A stretch of DNA of 64,000 nucleotides from Suillus spraguei (GCA_016800925.1 JABCPU010000027.1:186001-250000), one strand, 5' to 3'. Shown: positions 19,777-31,916, numbered from the stretch's first letter. Notes: generated by a model not told the origin, from the letters alone. Numbers and translations are program-made.

Positions 19777-20936
19777 TTACAGTGCACTGGCACCTGCACA
19801 TTCATCGTCAGTAAATGCGTGGTATTGGGGACGAAATTCAGCGTACCGGTAATAATGTCGACCAACTCGTTGGTAATGGCGGCTTGACGACCACGGTTAT
19901 ATTGCATCGTCAGTCGGTCAATCATGTCTTTTGCATTCTTTGACGCATTGTCCATGGCATTGCGACTGTACCCAAAAAATGTTGAGTGATAGGATGTAAA
20001 AAATTTCCTGATGAACGTACCGAGCACTCTGCTCGCATGCGTGAGCCTCGACAAGAGCAGCATAGATGGCGTTTGCAAGCGAGAACTCAGCAAGGTCCTT
20101 GGTAACGTCATCCTCCATCTCGTATGCCCGGAATCCAGCTAGAAGTGCATGAGTCGCAAAACCAAGACTTCACTACATGCTACCGTACCAGACTCCTTCA
20201 GTGCATTCTCGCCCGCAACTTCAATGACATCAGGCTCGTAGGATACAGCAGAAACAAATTTGTTGTAGACGATAGAAATGCCGTCGTACTTGACGTTGCT
20301 CTTCACAATCAAGTCTGCAACGCCAGCAGCATCAGCAAAGTTAGGGATGTCCCGACCAATTTGGTTGAAGGACATGGCCAAATTCTTGCTAAGTACACGC
20401 GACAGTTGCATTTTGGACTTGTCACCGATGACCATGATGGGAGAGTCGGCGTCGACGGGCTTCTCAGTGTCAGCTATGGCACGACGGGTGGCCTTGGACA
20501 CGGAAGAATGGATACCACCACAAAGACCCTTGTCGGAGGAGACAACAATGAAAAGCTTGCGCTTTGCAGGAGTTTCTGAAGGGGTATGCTGGTATATCTC
20601 TAGGCTATTTTGAGAATATGGAGGCAGATATACGGTCTACGGGACACACCGGAGTTAGCAAGACCATACTGCTTGCCGCTCTGCATGGCACGCTGCGCCT
20701 TTGCGAGCTTTGTGGAAGCAATCATCTTCATGGACTGTACATCACAATAAGTATGCGACCAGAAATAATACGAAAACAAGACGTCGGAGCACCTTGGTAA
20801 TTTTCTCGATATTCTTGACCGACTTCAACCGTAGCTCGATTTCACGCAACGTAGCCATGTTGCGGGCATTTTTGGGAGCAGCTCCCAACGGGGAGGGCTG
20901 GGTCGCGATACGGGCAAGTGAGCGCCTTGCTAACAT
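19777..20936 (-). CDS. ATP3: Mitochondrial F1 ATP synthase subunit gamma
   Basis: Central rotor stalk of F1-ATPase, in the mitochondrial matrix. Six exons read on the minus strand: 20936-20793, 20734-20650, 20599-20189, 20138-20021, 19965-19847, 19793-19777. They sum to 894 bases, 297 residues, normal for the family. A basic leader ([20 protein letters not shown]) fits mitochondrial import. Family blocks: [43 protein letters not shown], and near the C-terminus [19 protein letters not shown] and [18 protein letters not shown]. All introns are about 42-58 bp. The last exon holds only five sense codons. The gene is divergent from eIF2 beta. Confidence 0.95.
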
Positions 20937-21120
20937 TGAAAAGTGGTTGCACGGTGCGCGACCGAATTCCGAGCAAACATACACTTCACCGACTTTCGGC
21001 GAGATCCGATCTGAGCACGAATTCGTGTTGCCGGATCTCGGCATCGATGGAGTCATATCTAGCTATCTTCTTGTTCGACGTACTAATCAGTGAGCGAGCC
21101 CATCTTACGCGTGGTCTACC
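20937..21120. promoter_or_regulatory. Shared promoter of ATP3 and eIF2 beta
   Basis: Only 184 bp separate the two divergent start codons. Both genes are highly expressed housekeeping genes, so this must hold both promoters or a bidirectional one. It is CpG-rich with no TATA box seen. Confidence 0.7.
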
Positions 21121-22369
21121 ATGGCAGCAGAACAGCCACTGTTCGATCCTTCGCTCAAGAAACGCAAGAAGAAAGCTGTAGCTTTCACTGAGGACCCGTT
21201 AGGTCCTGAAGCAGATCCTACGGCACCTGCACCAACCACTATCGAGAACACAACTACCAACGGAGATGTCGTCGATCTCGGCCCTACTACTGCCCATGAG
21301 CAGATGAAGCAAAGTCTCAATGGGGCACCAGATAGTGTTGATGCTGCTGATGAAGTAAAGGAAGATGACGATTTCAAGGCCATGTTTCCAGATGGTCTCA
21401 AGAAGAAAAAGAAGAAAAAGGACATCCCTATGGACCTCGTGAGTATATCATGTTAAGCCCATGTTTTACGATTTTACATGCGTACGTTATCAGGGCGAAG
21501 ATGGCCCAGGAGCATCGACTGCAGCTGCTGCGCCCGCCGCTACGGAGGATCTCGACTTCTCCGACATTAAGAAGAAAAAGAAGTCAACAAGGAAAAAGGC
21601 GATGGAGGATTTTGAGAAGGAGCTTAATGAGGCAAAGGCAAAAGATGAAGCTGAGGAGGCTGAAGCCGACGATGGAGAGCATCTTAATGAACTAGATGAA
21701 GCAGATCTTGGGGACGATCCGTTTGCACGCAATGAAGCACCCGCAGGCATCGACTCTGGCACAGAACCATGGCTTGGGAGCGACCGAGATTATACTTACC
21801 CAGAGGCATGTGCATTTGCAGTGATACCTTTTCTTGACCTATATTAACCGATATTATCAGCTTCTAACACGATTTTATGCCTCCCTTCATGCTGCAAATC
21901 CATCACTACTCACTTCCACTGGTAAACGATACACGATCGCACCTCCACAAATTCTCCGCGAAGGTGTCCGCAAATCGATATTTGCAAATGTTGCAGATAT
22001 TTGCAAGAGGATGCACAGACAGCCTGAGCATGTCATTTCATTCCTCTTCGCTGAAATGGGTACCACTGGTTCAGTGGACGGTTCAGGGCGTTTGGTCATC
22101 AAAGGTCGTTTCCAACCTAAACAAGTCGAGAATGTCTTACGTCGTTACATCGGTGAGTTTAAGCACACACACTTTTCATGCTTAGCGCTAATATTGTCGA
22201 AGTCGAGTATGTGACATGCAAAACCTGTAAATCACCTGACACGCTCCTCACAAAGGAGAACCGCATTTTCTTCATGTCCTGCGAGTCTTGCGGCTCACGT
22301 CGGTCCGTCAACGCGATTAAGAGTGGTTTCCAGGCCCAGGTTGGCAGGAGAAAGGCAACTGCGCAATGA
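21121..22369 (+). CDS. SUI3: Translation initiation factor eIF2 subunit beta
   Basis: Part of the eIF2 complex that brings initiator tRNA to the 40S ribosome. Four exons: 21121-21438, 21494-21805, 21861-22152, 22203-22369; 1089 bases, 362 residues. The N-terminal half has the three lysine blocks typical of eIF2 beta (KKRKKK near residue 13, LKKKKKKKD near 95, [11 protein letters not shown] near 127), which contact eIF5 and eIF2B epsilon. The C-terminal domain has [33 protein letters not shown] and a C2-C2 zinc finger (CKTCKSPDT and CESCGSRRS). Intron 2 (21806-21860) starts with GC instead of GT; splicing there keeps the family sequence PELLTRFY. Confidence 0.95.
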
Positions 22370-22589
22370 GCTGTTGTTTTATTATCATCAAGTTGTTTGT
22401 TACGTTCATCATCATCACGCACATCGAACCCTCAATACATGGTCTGATTGTAGAAGCATGAGGTGAATACTCAAAAAACCCAAATGGGGAGGACATGGTG
22501 AACAAGAAAGACAAGAAATCACTAAAAAATCATAATGTATCATAGACTCGTCACAATGTAAGGCAATATCGAGGGACGCAACCCATCCT
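22370..22589. other. Convergent 3' intergenic of eIF2 beta and CAC2
   Basis: 220 bp between the two stop codons; should hold both polyadenylation sites. No other feature. Confidence 0.6.
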
Positions 22590-25111
22590 TCATGAATCGA
22601 TATCCCCAACCTTCGTCAACACCAGGCGGCGTTTTTTCTTTGGGGGCTGTGCCAACTTCGCAGATGTAACTTCGGGTGCACTCCTGCCTGCAGGGGCATT
22701 GTCATCAATACTGGTAGCAGGCGTGAGAGGCGGCTCGGTCCTCTTCGCAGGCACGGTAGGCGTCGCAACAGCAGCTAATGGGACTGAGGAAGACGATGGC
22801 GTCATTGTATATGTGAGGGGCACGAAGTTGTGTTGCGCGATGGACTGAAGTTGTAATGCATATTGTTGAATGTGATGCGCAGGTAAAATCTCATCAAAGA
22901 TCACGATCGTACAGTATCCATCTCGTGATGAGAGGATAAGGCACTGACCGTCAGGAGACCTATTAAATAGTTCAATATAGATACTAGCAGCCGGGAACAG
23001 TCATCACATACCACGACGCATCCGTAAATTCATCATAGTGCAACTTCGTGAGCATGCAAACAGGTCCAGATTGTTGGGTATCATAGATGGCAACGGCATC
23101 CATGGTCAGAACAGCGTAAAGCATGCGATAAGGCAGCGCAAACACGGAGCCAGTGTTGGGTGGAGCGATCGCCGGGGTAGAGGGCTTTGATGGCGATGGC
23201 GTAGGAGGCTTCAACGATGATGGAGGCACAACTAATTCGTGAGCCACAACATGAGGCGTGGGCGCTTCGACATGTAGGAGTAAATTCTTTTCCACCTTGG
23301 GAGAATGTGCAGATACGTCCTTGTGAGTTACAGGTGTCGCAGAGGGCCCAGCAATATCAACAGAAATCGACCCGTCCCTGCCCTTTTCGAGGGTTCCTGT
23401 CTTAGGTTCGTTATGCCCCTCTGCGCCACTGACATCTTGTCTCAATTCATAAAGCACAGGGGAGAACTTGACAGCCACACTGGCTTTCTTATGCCCAGGC
23501 AACTGAGCTATGGGAGGACGGGCAAAGTTCGCCCTCGAGTAAATGAATACCGATGATGCTGATGAAGGATTGGTTTCGCTCGTGGTAATTGCAAGTTTGG
23601 ATTTACGTCCACGAGTGGGAGCTTCCTCGGCCTTGGGCTTGTTGGTAATGATACTGGGGTCCTCAAATTGCCCTGCAGGGGTTAGCAAAAGGCCCCCGTC
23701 TGGGCTGAACGTTAAGCGGCGGAAGAAGTTTGAGAAAACTTTCATCTCCATATAGCTTAATAGTCGACCATGCGGGCGAAGGAAGCGCGCGGATTGCAGG
23801 AAGGGGTGGCATAGGAGAAGGGGATCTCCCATATCGTGCATATTGCCCAGGAGAGCCGGGGGCATTAGATCCACTGAATGAAGACCGTCTCGAAGAAGGT
23901 CTCTCAATTGGAGGAGGAGGGAACATGGATGTAGATGGGGTACTGACTACCGACGCAGTCGGCGTTGGAGGAGCATAGTTGCCAGAGAAAATAACTTCAT
24001 CCTTGTGCTGGTCACTGACAGTAGACTCTACGTCACTAGCAGCAGACTCATGTCTGTAGGACCTGGAACGGCTATGCGAGCTAGGGGTGCGGCTGTGATT
24101 GTGGGTGTAAGACATTCGTGTGTTCTTGCCCACAGCATGGGCTTCAAACGTGCCCTGCTTGGTCGAGATCCGATACACATGCATCGAACGGTCACTGCTC
24201 TGTGTGGCAATGTATTCGTTGAGCGGGTCCCATGCTACGCCTTGGACATAGTGGTTGTGTTCAGCGATCTCACAGACACATTTGCCTAAGCCAATGAGCC
24301 TGTATTCCCCACAATGATAACGTAGAACCCACCGTCACTGGGAGAGAACACCCTCGCACAGTTGTCCGTGCTACCGGCTAAAATGTATTCCCCAGTTGGA
24401 CTCCACGCTAGGTCATACACCTGCATCGTCGTGCACCTGTCCCATATTTTATTCCACCTAGATCTCAGACTGCACATGAAAGTTGTCTTACCTGAACGTT
24501 GTACGTGGCTTCCAGTACTCCTTTTCATATTGCAATTCGTCCGCAGTGAGATCACTGCCATACGTAGCGGTCTGCGGCGTGCTTGAAGGTGCCCAGATGA
24601 TGATCATGCCGTCTTTCGATAAACTCGCGTCAAATAGGATCAACCAAATATTTGAGATTCATACCATCTCCAGCGGAGGCGATAAACTCCCCTAAAGTCG
24701 CGTTAATAAAGTGGTCAGGACTGACGAAGCGCGTGGGCAAAACGCGTACCGTTAGGGGAGAATCGAACAACGTTCACAGCAGCCGAGTGTCTACTAAGTG
24801 TTGCAAGATATTCAACCCGAGCAGGGCGTGGCGCAGTCCCATCTGCACCTTCTGCAAGAGACGACGGGAGGATGTTCGGGTGCACCATCCATATCTTTTT
24901 GAACCCGCGTTGGTCAGCGTGCTGGATATACCATTGTAGGCTCACTCACTCTGACGTGGTTGTCCTCGCCTCCTGTAGCTAGCCTATAGGACTGCGCAGC
25001 AAAATTCTTTTCCTGCGTTGGACGCGCTTTTTTGAATGGAACAGGTTGAAAGTCGCAAGTAGATATGGGCTTGGAATCATGCCATCGAATCTCGAGGGTG
25101 CGGTAACGCAT
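22590..25111 (-). CDS. CAC2: Chromatin assembly factor 1 subunit p60/Cac2 (WD40), one frameshift
   Basis: Middle subunit of CAF-1, which deposits H3-H4 behind replication forks. Seven exons on the minus strand: 25111-24950, 24894-24750, 24691-24665, 24612-24492, 24436-24333, 24285-23012, 22959-22590. WD40 blades are visible: LATGGEDNHVR, HSAAVNVVRFSPNG, SAGDDGMIIIWAP, YDLAWSPTGEYILAGSTDN, VQGVAWDPLNEYIATQSSD, FFRRLTFSPDGGLLLTPAG and SPDGQCLILSSRDGYCTIV. A serine-rich insert follows blade 5, and the tail ends with a basic KKKRRLVL patch. In exon 6 the frame changes at a run of four T (minus strand, 23735-23738). Dropping one T gives 2202 bases, 733 residues, with all splice phases correct. Confidence 0.9.
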
Positions 25112-25385
25112 TTTCGAATGTACTACTGAGCACAGAGAGGGATTATGGTGATAGAATTAAAGGATCTTGAACACTACAGGAGGAAGAACATTTGTTCACG
25201 GACTGACAGTTATACGGATCGGAATCAAAGGCTCCTTATGTACAAAACCCAGGTGTGGCCGACTCGCACGCTCATGATCGATTGTTGTCTACCTACAATT
25301 CTATCTATTCAATTACAAAAAACAATGTGAAACTTAGAACCATAATAACACAGTAGCATGCTCGAACGAATGGCCAAGCTTCTGA
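25112..25385. promoter_or_regulatory. CAC2 promoter / NUP57 3' flank
   Basis: 274 bp between the NUP57 stop and the CAC2 start on the same strand. Presumed CAC2 promoter; no ORF. Confidence 0.5.
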
Positions 25386-27961
25386 TCAGCTCTCTCTTCC
25401 ATATATCACTTCCAGATCCCCCAGATCGCGTTGCAACACCTTCGTCAGATGCTGTAAACCAGCTTGCTGATTGGACAGGATCTGCAACGCGCATGTCAAA
25501 GTCGAAGCTCAGAGTTGACAAACGGAACCCCTACCTGAGCAAGTTGCTTGAGACCCTCCTCATCAACGACTGTCCATTCAGAGGTACCATCGAGACCCAC
25601 TCTTCTACCTCTCTCGCGGGCAGCGTTGATAGCCCCTACGAGCGCCCACAGCTCATTCAGCTTCCCTCGTATCTTACTCATCCCACCTGGTCTTCTTATC
25701 TCTTCTTCAATCTCCTCGAGCACTAGACGCAGCGCCTCTTCTTCGGGACGTATCGCCGTAGACCGGACAGTAGGTAGCATCAGATGCATGTGCTGGATCA
25801 GGCACAACAGGCGGTGTTGGGTTTGTGATTGGATTGACTTTGCACGCTGCAAACGTGATGCGTTACTATCGTTATGTCTCGCGGACAACGATTCCAGTCG
25901 CTTTTTTAGCTCCTAGAACATGCCTGAGTAAGGAAGTTTTCTACATTGTAAGAAATATCCACAAACCATCAAAGCTTTCTGCTGTTCTGTGGCTTGCTTC
26001 ATTTGTCCGTCTACGCGCTGACGCAGATCGTCGAAGCCAACTGCCAGGACAGGTACCATACTGAAAAGATAACATGATCACACTGAGTGGCGGACGATTC
26101 ATTAAGCTTACCAACTAGGATCAGGATTATCGTGCACCGCGCGTTGCCAGAGCGCCTCATTCGTGGCATTTGCAGGTCTGCCGAAAGCGCTCACTTGGGC
26201 CGGGGGAACGAGATTATAGAGATAATGCTGTCCAACGTATAAGTATAAGTTCATGGTAAACATAAATTGTATGCGACCAACCTGAAAGCGACATGCTGGC
26301 GAAGAAGGATCCCAAGCCTGTACAATTGCTTGGATTTTTTGCTCAAGCGCTACATATTGTGACTGAGGATCCTGTTGTTGTGCAGGTGCAGTGCTTCGCG
26401 ATGCGAGAAGTGAATTGGATAGTGGAAGACCTAGCGTACTGCCAAAAAGCCCTCCAGTGGCCGTATTTGGCGCAGGCTGATTCACTGAGCCAAACAGGGA
26501 GTTGGCTGGTTTTTGCTGCTGGGACTGGCCGAATAGCGAGGGGGCAGCAGTAGGTTGCGCGGATTGGGATTGGCCGAATAGATTTGGAGTGGTTGAGGAG
26601 GAAGCTGGCGTAGTGCCAAAGATACTCGCTGGATTTTTATTCCCAAACAACGGGTTTGAGCTCGTTGTCGTACTGCCAAAGAGGCCTCCTCCAGTAGCTG
26701 GAGCTTGGGCTGTTGTACTACCAAAAAGCCCCCCTGATGTTGGCGCTTGCGTACTGGTACCACTAAAAAGACCGCCACCGGCGCTTGGCTGGGTCGTTGA
26801 CGTTCCAAACATCCCACCAGTACCGGTAGCAGGCTGTGGGACCGTAGAACTTCCGAAGAGACTACCGCTCTGTGGTTGTTGCTGCTGCTGGGCCGTGGTA
26901 TTCCCGAGGAGACTCCCAGCTTGCTGTGGTTGCTGGGGCTGCTGCTGTTGGGTACCTGCATTCCCAAACAAGCTTCCAGCAGGTTGAGGTTGAGTTGTCG
27001 CAATACCAAACAGACTAGTTCCTGCAGGTTGTGTCTGAGTAGTCGTACTCCCGAACACATTACCCGTGGCGGGCTGCTGTGTAGTTGTTGTGTTACCAAA
27101 TAGGCTACCGGTTGTAAGTTGCTGCTGCTGCTGAGTACTTCCCCCTGATGCTGGCGCCTGGGAGCCGGAAGCACCAAACAAGTTTCCACCTGTGCTTGAC
27201 TGGGTAGTTGACGTTCCAAATAGTCCGCTAGTACCAGTAGCGGGCTGTTGGATGGTAGTACTTCCGAAGAGACCACTACTCTGTGGTTGCTGCTGCTGTG
27301 TCGTGGTACCTCCGAAGAGACCCCCGCCTTGCTGCGGTTGTTGCGGCTGCTGCTGCTGCTGGGTACCTGCAGTCCCAAACAAGTTCCCAGCAGGTTGATT
27401 TGACGTGTTCCCGAACAGACTTGTTCCTGTAGGTTGTGCCTGTGTCTGCGTGTTCAAGTTCGTACTCCCAAACAGACTACCTGTGGCAGGCTGCTGGACT
27501 GTACTAGTTGTGATATTACCGAACAAACCAGCAGCTGCGGGTTGCTGTTGTTGCTGAGCGCTGGTATTTCCAGATGAACCAGCTGCAGATTGTTGTTGCT
27601 GAGTGCTGGTATTCCCAGACGAACCAGTCCCTGCAGGCTGTTGTGGGGTCGTAGTACTCCCAAACAAACTCCCGCTACCCGCACCTGCAGTAGTGTTCGT
27701 CGCGGTGCTAGGTGTTCCGAACAAAGTCGTACCGGACGTAGATGGTTGTGTGGAGGTGTTACCGAAGATGCCGCCACCTGCTGCCTGTCCAGGCTGTTGG
27801 GTGTTCGTGTTACCGAAGATACTGGTGGTTTGGGTACCGAGTGTCTGCCCTGGCTGCTGCTGGGTGTTTGTGGCACTCGTTGTCTGCCCAGGCTGTTGGG
27901 CGTTCGCGGTACCGAAGATATTTGCTGAGGGCTGCGTTGCGGTGCCACCAAATAGTGACAT
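25386..27961 (-). CDS. NUP57: FG nucleoporin Nup57/Nup54 type
   Basis: Component of the central channel (Nsp1/Nup62) complex of the nuclear pore. Five exons on the minus strand: 27961-26282, 26227-26112, 26060-25967, 25912-25535, 25481-25386; 2364 bases, 787 residues. Residues 1 to about 490 are GLFG/SLFG/FG repeats in Q-, T-, G- and P-rich spacers, the transport barrier. The C-terminal third is the conserved coiled-coil part, with FQHYLYNLV across the first splice, MVPVLAVGFDDLRQRV, and helices around EEEALRLVLEEIEEEIRRPG. Intron 1 (26228-26281) is 54 bp and free of stops, so leaving it in would add 18 residues without breaking the frame; splicing restores the family sequence. The repetitive DNA gives long false ORFs on other frames. 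Confidence 0.9.
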
Positions 27962-28600
27962 TTTTTAACTTTTTATGGGCTATGAAGCAGAAAGTGATTT
28001 GGGATTGAGTATCGAGAGATCGGAGGGGATGCGAACTCACCTTGCTCTTGATAGAAGATGCAACTCGATCAAACCCACGATCCTGACCCTAGGAGAGCGA
28101 AACAATGGTACACGGTTTAAAACAAAGACGAATACTGAGAATTAATAACTCCCGTAGCTCAGTCGCCTCTTTGATAAAAACAAGCGTAATACAAGTTATA
28201 GGTGCATACAAAATAGCAAGGATCCACTTGACTCAGCCTCAAACGTCAATCAAACTAGGGTTTCATAAATTGCGACTACGTATAAGGGGGGGCTCAAGAC
28301 TCTCATATGATTGGTGTCACATTCAATCACTGACTCGGTGACGGACAACGATTTGTTCACAAATCCTGAAATAAATATTTGATACAAAGGCTACCCAGCA
28401 GGCAGACCAGTGAAATAACTAGCAACTTGCATGATTTGCGCCTGCGAGTTACAGTGGTCGCACGATATACCGGCAAGCATCACGTCCACGTAGAAATATC
28501 ATGCGATGGTGCATAGAAAGCATGCGTCATGTAAGGACATGTGGTGTACATGTATTTTGCTAAGTCGTCTCCCAAGCACCACAGATGTCAAAAGGTGCGA
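27962..28600. promoter_or_regulatory. NUP57 upstream region / RPL27 3' flank
   Basis: About 640 bp without a recognisable gene. Holds the NUP57 promoter (near 27962-28150) and the RPL27 terminator region (near 28450-28600). Confidence 0.45.
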
Positions 28601-29225
28601 TCAGAACTACATCGCACGGTCAGCTCTAAAAGCAGCGGACATCACAAATGAACATACACGAAGGGCCTGGAAGAACCACTTGTTCTTTCCTGTCTGATAA
28701 CGCTCCTCGAACAACTTTTTGATGTTCTTCCGTGCATCTTCCCGTTGTGATGGCTCCTTGAAGTGCTCAGCAACCACGGAGTTCTTCAAGCCTTCTAACT
28801 CCAAAGCGTAACGCGTGGGGAATAGATGCGAGTAGTTAATCACCTACGACAAACGGTAATTGTCGGTTTGCATTTCCATGTCGCGATTCATGTGTACTTA
28901 CCTTAATGAAAGGCTTAACGCGGCTTCTCCGCTGCAATTTCTTGGCGCCCATAGTCCGTGTAACTTTTCGCGGGTAGCGTTCGATGCCAGCAACAATGGC
29001 GTGTGGGTATGGTCGCTCCTTGGTTCCCTCATCGAGTTGTTTAATAACGACAACCTTCTTACCAGCCTGACGGCCCTGCAGGACGATAGCGACCTAGACA
29101 ACAAGGTTAGAATCGCAGTAACATCGATCACACATATGATGGAAGTACTTTTCCGGGCTTGTAAACTAGTATGAACGGTCAGCTTTGGACACTCATAGAT
29201 GATATGCGTTCCGACCTTTGGGCAT
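28601..29225 (-). CDS. RPL27: 60S ribosomal protein eL27
   Basis: Large-subunit ribosomal protein. Five exons on the minus strand: 29225-29216, 29165-29149, 29093-28902, 28843-28658, 28606-28601; 411 bases, 136 residues, exactly the usual length. Motifs: MPKVYKPGK across the first splice, [36 protein letters not shown] (KOW domain and after), [28 protein letters not shown]. The first exon has only ten bases and the last only one sense codon (F) plus stop. The last exon was chosen because it restores the family ending LRF and gives a normal 51-bp intron; reading through would add a foreign tail. A start this close to intron 1 is common in ribosomal protein genes. Confidence 0.95.
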
Positions 29226-29611
29226 CTTGACGTTGGGCGGCGCAGTGAGGATTGACTTTGCTGAATAGACTTAGGCGAGGCAAGCCATCCGGAAATATCC
29301 GAATGCAACTATATAGTTCCAATTTAAGGTTCTGGTCTCTGGAAGAATTCCAACACCCGCAATTGTGCGTTATCCGTCAAATATGACATTCCAGACATTT
29401 ATAACGATAATGGGTCTCAAAGTATGCGGTGTCAGTGGTCGTCTCAACGAGTTTAACGAAGGAGGTTTAGCCTTGTTACAGCTGTCATCGTATCGAATCT
29501 GCCGCTTTTGTTTGTTGTTGAAGCGAGAGGCGCTCCATGCTAGTTTGTCTAACTTCTGGGGCAGTGACGAGACCCTGGAATCATACCGCATGCAATGGAT
29601 AATCTGGAACT
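29226..29611 (-). promoter_or_regulatory. RPL27 upstream region
   Basis: 386 bp before the inverted FAD/R1 block. Presumed RPL27 promoter and unassigned DNA. No gene seen. Confidence 0.45.
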
Positions 29612-30177
29612 TATGGCGGTTTCATTTGCCGATTTGCCGTGGGGACGAGGTAGATCTGCGGCTGCCAGCGATAGTGGCGAATGAATTTATCCTTCGGATT
29701 CCTTCCCTGAGCTCACTGAGCAACCCTTACCATTCAGGATATCCGATTCACTCAGGCTGCGCAGTGCTTCATTCCCGCTATGACAGCAGTGGGTGTTGTG
29801 TTTCTTACTGCGTATGTTGATCTTAGTCGTCGACTGTGCCTTTAATTGTTATCAAGTTGTTGCATCCTTTGCTGATATTCCTACTCTTATTCATGTCAAT
29901 GATGAGTCGAGATTCCTCCGTGCTATTGTCTTTCATGCATAGCTGCATTGTGCTGTGTTTTGTTTCAAATCATAATGGGGTCACCCGAGTTGACATCTGG
30001 TCCTGCGCGCATTCCTACCATTGACAGTTGGTATAATTTTTAGCAGACGTTTCGACCAGTCTATCTAGCCTGAGGGTACGTGAATTTGATATTTATTACA
30101 TGGGTTCTTCCGCGCCTGTTCTAACAAAGGATCATCTGCAGTATCCTGAGGTCGGAGTCCGTTGGACGCGTTACTAA

Positions 30178-31577
30178 TGGTATGTGGCCATCAGGCGTTA
30201 GCAACTCCACTCTGCTTCATCGCGCAAAACCAACAGATGGCTTTCTGTCTTAGCCATCAAGGGGAAGAGCATCAGAACCACATCCCGTAATTCGCAGATC
30301 TTCGAGGCAAAATTGGACTGACTCTCTAAAGAAACATTCCGCTCGCCCTTGCGCACTCTACATCCTTCGAAATGCGACGGAGCTTGTACTCTAGCAGAAG
30401 TCACAGAGCCTTGGTGTTCGAGTGCAGCGTCCACACAGGATAGTAGGAATAAAGCAGAATGAGAAGAACTCTCGCACCACCAACGTGTCCTTTGAGGATT
30501 TCAAGTCATTAGAGCTAGATATATTGTCGGCGCAGATGGCGCCCGCTCAATTGGGTCTGGTCAACACCTTTCGGAACCCATTCCGCCATCGCCGACCACA
30601 CGTTCACGCATCTCGTAGCTGTTATTTTTTCTGGTTGGCGATGCAGCACATATACATTCATTGATGACAATGTCCTCCCATTCGCGCGTGCGCACTTTGA
30701 ATATTCTCACTCTCTTTTCTCCTTCTGCCGCATCCCATATGGCTTTGAGATAGCATGACAATCCTGTATGGTTTCATTACGACGATCAATATTATCACGA
30801 CAACTTGCAAACTGTGTCCGCATCTGTACTGACCCTTACCCGTTTCGTGCAGAAATTCATACGAAGACTACTGCTCCATGGAAAGCCAGACCACCGTGCT
30901 CCACTTCCAAGGCTTCCACTTCTCAGAACCTTCCCAGTAAGATAAGTGTTTCCATCGGCCTTCGAACACCCTGTGCGACCATTCTAATGTGTCATGTAGA
31001 TTTATTCCCGCTACCATAAGGGAGTGGCTTATATCGTATTTGACCATTAGGACCTCATTCAAATCGACCGTCTTCCTGCGTCTGTTCTTCTTGACCTTGA
31101 ATCGTATTCCTCTCTCGTCTTCTTCGATTGCTCGTTCGCTCGGTCATTTAGGCTCAAGTTCGCGTCTCGCTGAAATCCCCATGGCCTCAGTGATTCATTG
31201 CCGTGCTCTCACTACCGACGTCGAGATGGTCACGTCTTGTCTCTATGTTATGTTTGGGATGAACTGGATTGCTGCGTGGCCACCATTTTGTAGGAAGATG
31301 AGACTCCCGTCTCCAATCCTCCATCTCTGGCCTTTAAGGTGGTGACAATGTCTCATTGTCCTTGTTTTTTTGTATCTGCTCATTTCCTTCCGTGTTTCTA
31401 GAAACTCCATGTATACTCAATGGTAATGTCAATCGTATTGAACCTGCTGCTAATGATGGTGAATCATTTCAGTCTTCGTCCCTCGTCGGGGCAATTTTAT
31501 TGTCTCGTAGACGTTCGGACTCAAACTTTATTGCCCATGTCATCTTTTTCGGGCCGTGTCAATTAGGCGCTCCATAA
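30178..31577 (+). pseudogene. FAD-dependent monooxygenase remnant, right copy
   Basis: Same gene remnant as 17146-18480, inverted. Starts MVCGHQALATPLCFIA at 30180. The ARYIVGADG region is damaged (RARYIVGADG is only partly readable near 30505-30540). The GDAAH motif (FFLVGDAAHIHS) is at about 30625-30665. The conserved C-terminal frame appears at 31091-31577 with a gap of about 15 codons against the left copy. More stops and frameshifts than the left copy. Confidence 0.6.
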
Positions 31578-31629
31578 GTTTTCAACTTAGGAAGTCTTGT
31601 GAGTCGTCGAGTGGAAAAGTTGAAGACTT

Positions 31630-31703
31630 TAGCCTGGCCAGTGTGGTCACCACAACAGAATCAAAATCTGTTTCTCCCGGGTTTGAAACTTGCTGAACTA
31701 CAC
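31630..31703 (+). repeat. tRNA-Leu(CAA)-like unit R1u
   Basis: Anticodon arm at 31655-31671 with loop ATCAAAA (CAA). Decayed T-arm. Followed directly by eight T (31704-31711), which would stop Pol III. Counterpart of L2 in the left copy. Confidence 0.55.
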
Positions 31704-31769
31704 TTTTTTTTATTGGAACACACTTTGGCATTCATTCATGGATGGTTTCTCTAGAAGTTCATCATAACT

Positions 31770-31852
31770 GGCCTTGGCCAGGTGGTTGCCACAACAGAAT
31801 CAGAATCTGTTTCTATTGGGCTGTACAGGTTCAAAACCTGCCGACGACAAGG
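31770..31852 (+). repeat. tRNA-Leu-like unit R2u
   Basis: A-box-like TGGCCAGGTGG (31775-31785). Anticodon arm 31794-31810 with loop ATCAGAA (CAG, also a leucine anticodon). Good T-arm/B box ACAGGTTCAAAACCTG (31825-31840). Then a run of six T. About 140 bp after the previous unit. Confidence 0.6.
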
Positions 31853-31916
31853 TTTTTTCTATCAGAACACACCTTGATATTTAGCTGTGATGGTTTCTTT
31901 GGAAGTTCACCATAAC

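Noticed and set aside
23740..23790. An intron explaining the CAC2 frame change
   Set aside because: No GT...AG pair of usable length exists there that keeps the conserved WD40 sequence; a one-base difference in the T run explains it exactly.
26482..27951. Long ORFs on both strands over the NUP57 FG region
   Set aside because: Shadows of the repetitive Q/G/T-rich coding sequence in other frames; no signature of a separate gene.
28625..28657. A 32-bp intron or read-through end for RPL27
   Set aside because: Splicing GTATGT to TTTTAG gives LRS and too short an intron, and reading through gives a foreign tail. The 51-bp intron ending at 28607 gives the family end LRF.
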